Source: JAOAGA01 sp964540515
GTDB lineage: Bacteria; CALINM01
Length of the DNA: 5,992 nt
Direction of reading: 5' to 3'
NCBI GenBank assembly: GCA_964540515.1
Contig: CAZIMS010000023.1
Location: 1 to 5,992, forward strand
The stretch's first letter is position 1. The number at the start of each line of letters is the position of its first letter. Positions 3,301-5,992 of the stretch are shown here, one piece after another. Under the pieces are notes generated by a model that had not been told where the DNA came from, searched no databases, and saw nothing but the letters and a program-made list of their open reading frames with translations. The position numbers and the translations under genes are program-made.

Positions 3301-5992
3301 TTATTTTACAACTAAGATTTTCTTAGTAAAAACAACCTTCTTGCCATCGACTTCACATTCATTAATCACCACATAGAGACCAGACGCAACTTCTTTGCCT
3401 TTATCGTTTTTGAGATTCCATCGAAAGACATCTTCCACAATATTCTTTTCATTTGCAGTACGCACAATCTCCGCCGCCATATTCATAATTGTGATTTTAC
3501 GGTTTGTACCTAAACATGCAATATCAACATAAGGACCTGTTACCGGATTCTCGGAAACAACTATTCCTTCGTCAATATCCATCCGATATTTAATCATGAG
3601 CTTAATTACAAAATTCTTTGCCGGTTGACCACGTTGTTGCATTGCTTTTGCTTTGGAAATATACACACCAGGTAAAGCAGCTTTGGGAATCTCAATTCTT
3701 AAGTTCACTGGAACAGATTCACCAACAACGATCGAATCAATCAGAATTGGGGGCGTAAACTCAATTTTATCTTTGGAAATTCTCACGCCACCCTTAGTTG
3801 TTAAATCGTTCATCGGAAAGATTTCAATGCGCTCAATTGTCTTATTACCGATATTCTTAAAATAGAAGACCGAATTAGCAAATTCACCCGCATAACCTTC
3901 AGCATAAACTGTATCTGGAATCGTAAACAGTTCTTGTGGACCTACACTTACAACTAAGTAGAAAAAGTCCGAAATAACTAAACCTGCGTTAACTGTGTCC
4001 GTTACCGTAACTATGCCTTGATAAGTTCCGAAATGTTGAGATTCAGGAATCAATACATTAACCTGTACATTCGCCGCTGAACCCCAGTTTAAAGAAGTTG
4101 GTGCATTCAGGAACGAGATATTATTCTTACTTAACACAAAACCATCAATTGAAACCAAGTCAGTAACCTCATATTTTAAATTAGTGAGATGAGCATTACC
4201 AATTGGGTCTGGGTCATAATTCATCGCTTCAGAATTGGGATTGACTAACAAGAAACTGCCCGAAATCATATTGCCGGGATATTGGAACAGCGACATTTTA
4301 TTATCTGCTAAACCGGAATGGTTATTATGAATATCTAAATCATAACTTGGCAATACGGTCAAAAAGATGCTTACAGTGTCAGAAGTTGAACCCGAATTGT
4401 TTTTTACCGTCATAACACCAGAATAAGTGCCATTGTATGTCCCCATGGGCACAAAGACCATCGCCGAAACGTCTTTATATGTTCCGGGATAGAGCGAATC
4501 AATACTTGCGGGAACAAAGCTAATATTATTTGCTGAAATCACATAATTACCTTGTCGTAAATCTGATGCGATGAAATTAATACCATAAAGTGTCGTATTA
4601 CCAGGACCATCATAAGCATCAGGATTATGTTCCGCATCGGTTGACCAAACTCGGAAAGAAGAAGTCATAACGAATGAACCCTGATGTCCAGGTTCCGATT
4701 GGGTTGATTGAATTGAACAATCCAAATCTTCAACTGCGCCAACATAGACTTCTAAGACAAAATTATCCGAAACATCACCAGGTATTCCGGTAATTGTAAC
4801 AAATCCGCGATAAACACCAGCCAAGGTATTGGAAGGTATTCGAACTCGAATACGACCAGCATATGAAGCACCATAGCTTAATGAACTCGGAATACTTACT
4901 CGTACAGCGCTACTCGGTATCGTCACATTGATTTTACCGGGAACCGAAACATATTGCAAATCAGTTACTGAGAACGATAGGTTTGTAAAATCTGCATTGC
5001 CATACGGGTCAGGGTCAACATTAAGTGCGGGTGAATTAGGATTAATCAAACGGAAAAATCCAAAATTGGTTGAATCGTTCATTAAACCAGCAAGTCTCAT
5101 CTTATTTGATGAAAGATTCTGTTCATTATCCGCAATATCTAAATCATAATATGCACTCACACTCACAATAATCCGCACAGTATCAGATGTTGTACCAGTA
5201 TTATTAGTCGCAGTGGCTAAACCCGAATATGTCGTCGCATAAGTACCAAACGGTATATTCACTCGAGCATAAACTGTTCTTGAAGTACCTGACTTAATCG
5301 AATCGATCATTGCCGGCACAAAGGAAATATTCTCTGCTGGTATTATCCGATTACCTGTCGCATCCCGTAAATCTTGAGCAATAAAAGTAACTCCATATAA
5401 GGTCGTATTTCCAGCTGGATCTGGATCTGGATTATTCGCGGCATCAGTTGACCAAACCGTAAAACTATCTGTAGTTATTACTGTTCCATGAGCACCACTA
5501 CCAGAAACTGATGCCTCAGCAATATCTAAATCATCATAACCACCAACTACTACTTCTAAGATGAAACTATCTGTTGGTGTTCCAGGTGTCTGAGGTAAAC
5601 CAGTCACTGTAACCTGACCACGATAAACACCAGCAAAAGTATTCATCGGAATCGTAACTTGCAACCGCGCATCATATGAACCACCAGACACTAATTCTGT
5701 GGGTAAGAACAAGGAAGAAGCAGCCGGTGGAATATAATAGTTAATATCTTCTGTTCCAGATGGAATATATCTTAATGTCTCGACTGCCCAAGTAAAACTC
5801 GTAAAGTCCGCATTTCCATATTGGTCTGGATCAACATTAAGTTCAGGTGTATTCGGATTTATCATTCTAAAGTATCCCTGCTGCACTGAACCCATTAAAC
5901 CTGATAAACGCAACTTATTTCCAACTAAGCCACTCTGATTATCCGCAATATCTAAATCATAATATGCACTCACACTCACAATAATCCGCACA
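3301..5992 (-). CDS. Giant secreted Ig-like repeat protein with FlgD-like C-terminal sorting domain (C-terminal 896 residues; start outside window)
   Basis: The frame is open from the right edge to a TAA at 3303-3301. The GTG at 5991 is not a start: the same codons occur internally as the TVRIIVSVSAYYDLDI junction (residues 271-286), so the protein continues upstream. Counting from 5991, there are five related units of about 130-140 residues: A1 10-151, B1 152-281, A2 282-419, B2 420-549, A3 550-685. Each has a DLDI/DLDC-type opening, an Asp-Pro-rich loop (for example VDPDPYGNADF) and a closing GxYxGxVTV strand typical of Ig-like folds. Residues 686-803 are a diverged Ig-like unit without the Asp-Pro loop. 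Residues 804-896 match the FlgD-like/type 9 sorting-type C-terminal domain: SENPVTG, the strand KITIMNMAAEIVRT, then W-N-L-KNDKGKEVASGLYVV and a final KKILVVK. I infer an exported, surface-attached structural or adhesive protein. No enzymatic motif is seen. The gene just downstream encodes a PorV-like barrel, the expected kind of partner. Confidence 0.92.
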   Translation of the reverse strand, partial: VRIIVSVSAYYDLDIADNQSGLVGNKLRLSGLMGSVQQGYFRMINPNTPELNVDPDQYGNADFTSFTWAVETLRYIPSGTEDINYYIPPAASSLFLPTELVSGGSYDARLQVTIPMNTFAGVYRGQVTVTGLPQTPGTPTDSFILEVVVGGYDDLDIAEASVSGSGAHGTVITTDSFTVWSTDAANNPDPDPAGNTTLYGVTFIAQDLRDATGNRIIPAENISFVPAMIDSIKSGTSRTVYARVNIPFGTYATTYSGLATATNNTGTTSDTVRIIVSVSAYYDLDIADNEQNLSSNKMRLAGLMNDSTNFGFFRLINPNSPALNVDPDPYGNADFTNLSFSVTDLQYVSVPGKINVTIPSSAVRVSIPSSLSYGASYAGRIRVRIPSNTLAGVYRGFVTITGIPGDVSDNFVLEVYVGAVEDLDCSIQSTQSEPGHQGSFVMTSSFRVWSTDAEHNPDAYDGPGNTTLYGINFIASDLRQGNYVISANNISFVPASIDSLYPGTYKDVSAMVFVPMGTYNGTYSGVMTVKNNSGSTSDTVSIFLTVLPSYDLDIHNNHSGLADNKMSLFQYPGNMISGSFLLVNPNSEAMNYDPDPIGNAHLTNLKYEVTDLVSIDGFVLSKNNISFLNAPTSLNWGSAANVQVNVLIPESQHFGTYQGIVTVTDTVNAGLVISDFFYLVVSVGPQELFTIPDTVYAEGYAGEFANSVFYFKNIGNKTIERIEIFPMNDLTTKGGVRISKDKIEFTPPILIDSIVVGESVPVNLRIEIPKAALPGVYISKAKAMQQRGQPAKNFVIKLMIKYRMDIDEGIVVSENPVTGPYVDIACLGTNRKITIMNMAAEIVRTANEKNIVEDVFRWNLKNDKGKEVASGLYVVINECEVDGKKVVFTKKILVVK
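3304..3582 (-). other. FlgD-like / type 9 sorting-type C-terminal domain
   Basis: These are the last 93 residues of the giant repeat protein. The order ENPVTG, KITIMN, AEIVRT, FRWNLKNDKGKEVASGLYVV and KKILVVK is the usual strand pattern of this domain in FCB and related phyla. There it acts as a C-terminal signal for translocation across the outer membrane and is often removed. The opening is weaker than the common PNPF(N)P form. The family match is from memory of the pattern, not from a search. Confidence 0.8.
3937..5964 (-). repeat. Five tandem Ig-like units in alternating A-B-A-B-A order
   Basis: Approximate unit limits are A1 5539-5964, B1 5149-5538, A2 4735-5148, B2 4345-4734 and A3 3937-4344. 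A units carry INPN followed by a DPDxxGNADF-type loop. B units carry VWSTDAxxNPD followed by GNTTLYG and a DLR. Both share the loop core and the GxYxGxVTVT ending, so A and B descend from one unit that later duplicated as an A+B pair of about 268-271 residues. The right edge falls at another B-to-A type junction, so more copies are likely upstream. Confidence 0.85.
5125..5179. repeat. Exact 55-bp direct repeat, copy 1
   Basis: This is identical base for base to 5938-5992, 813 bp (271 codons) away, and covers the B-to-A junction encoding VRIIVSVSAYYDLDIADN. The match ends at 5124 on one side (C here, G at 5937). On the other side it is limited only by the window edge, so its full length is unknown. 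Confidence 0.9.
5938..5992. repeat. Exact 55-bp direct repeat, copy 2 (runs into window edge)
   Basis: This is the partner of 5125-5179 in the same reading frame. It shows that the sequence at the right edge lies inside a repeat unit rather than at a gene start, and it may continue beyond the window. Confidence 0.9.

Noticed and set aside
3653..3865. Plus-strand open frame of 70 codons
   Set aside because: It is antisense to the diverged Ig-like unit of the giant protein; no supporting signals.
4928..5149. Plus-strand open frame of 73 codons
   Set aside because: It is antisense to repeat unit A2; the conserved repeat pattern on the minus strand explains the sequence.
3937..5964. Regular repeats considered as a CRISPR array or transposon repeats
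   Set aside because: The repeats are coding, in frame, hundreds of bases long and diverged as protein units; there is no short repeat-spacer pattern, transposase or terminal inverted repeat.

Overview
All convincing genes in this window lie on the minus strand and read right to left. The DNA is A+T-rich. Both genes whose starts are visible have strong purine-rich ribosome binding sites and N-terminal export signals. The protein types are a PorV/PorQ-like barrel fused to an OmpA domain, a giant Ig-repeat surface protein ending in a FlgD-like sorting domain, and a choice-of-anchor-J/Calx-beta protein. Together they suggest a Gram-negative bacterium of the FCB group or a related candidate phylum (WOR-3/Stahlbacteria, TA06, Cloacimonadota or similar) that exports large surface proteins by a type 9-like route. 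The lineage is inferred from protein types only; there is no rRNA or other marker here.

Layout in transcription order. (1) 5992 to 3301: the last 896 residues of a large secreted repeat protein whose start lies beyond the right edge. It has five related Ig-like units in an A-B-A-B-A order, a diverged Ig-like unit, and a C-terminal FlgD-like/type 9 sorting-type domain. (2) 3285 to 1828: a complete 485-residue outer-membrane protein with a PorV/PorQ-type barrel, a short coiled coil, and an OmpA-like peptidoglycan-binding domain with its key Asp and Arg present. It starts 15 nt after gene 1 ends, so the two are almost certainly co-transcribed. (3) 1827 to 1526: about 300 nt without a large gene, but not empty. 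It contains three inverted repeats and two small ORFs (33 and 50 codons) that overlap each other by ATGA; the second overlaps the next gene's start by 8 nt. (4) 1525 to the left edge: the first 508 residues of an exported protein with a signal peptide, a choice-of-anchor-J/cleaved-adhesin-like domain, an InlB-type bacterial repeat, one full Calx-beta domain and one cut by the edge.

Working picture (inference): the operon makes exported cell-surface proteins together with an outer-membrane protein that could receive or retain them and tie the complex to peptidoglycan. The least explained parts are the structured leader with its chained small ORFs, and the alternating Asp-Pro-rich repeat family of the large protein, which includes an exact 55-bp repeat at 813-bp spacing.
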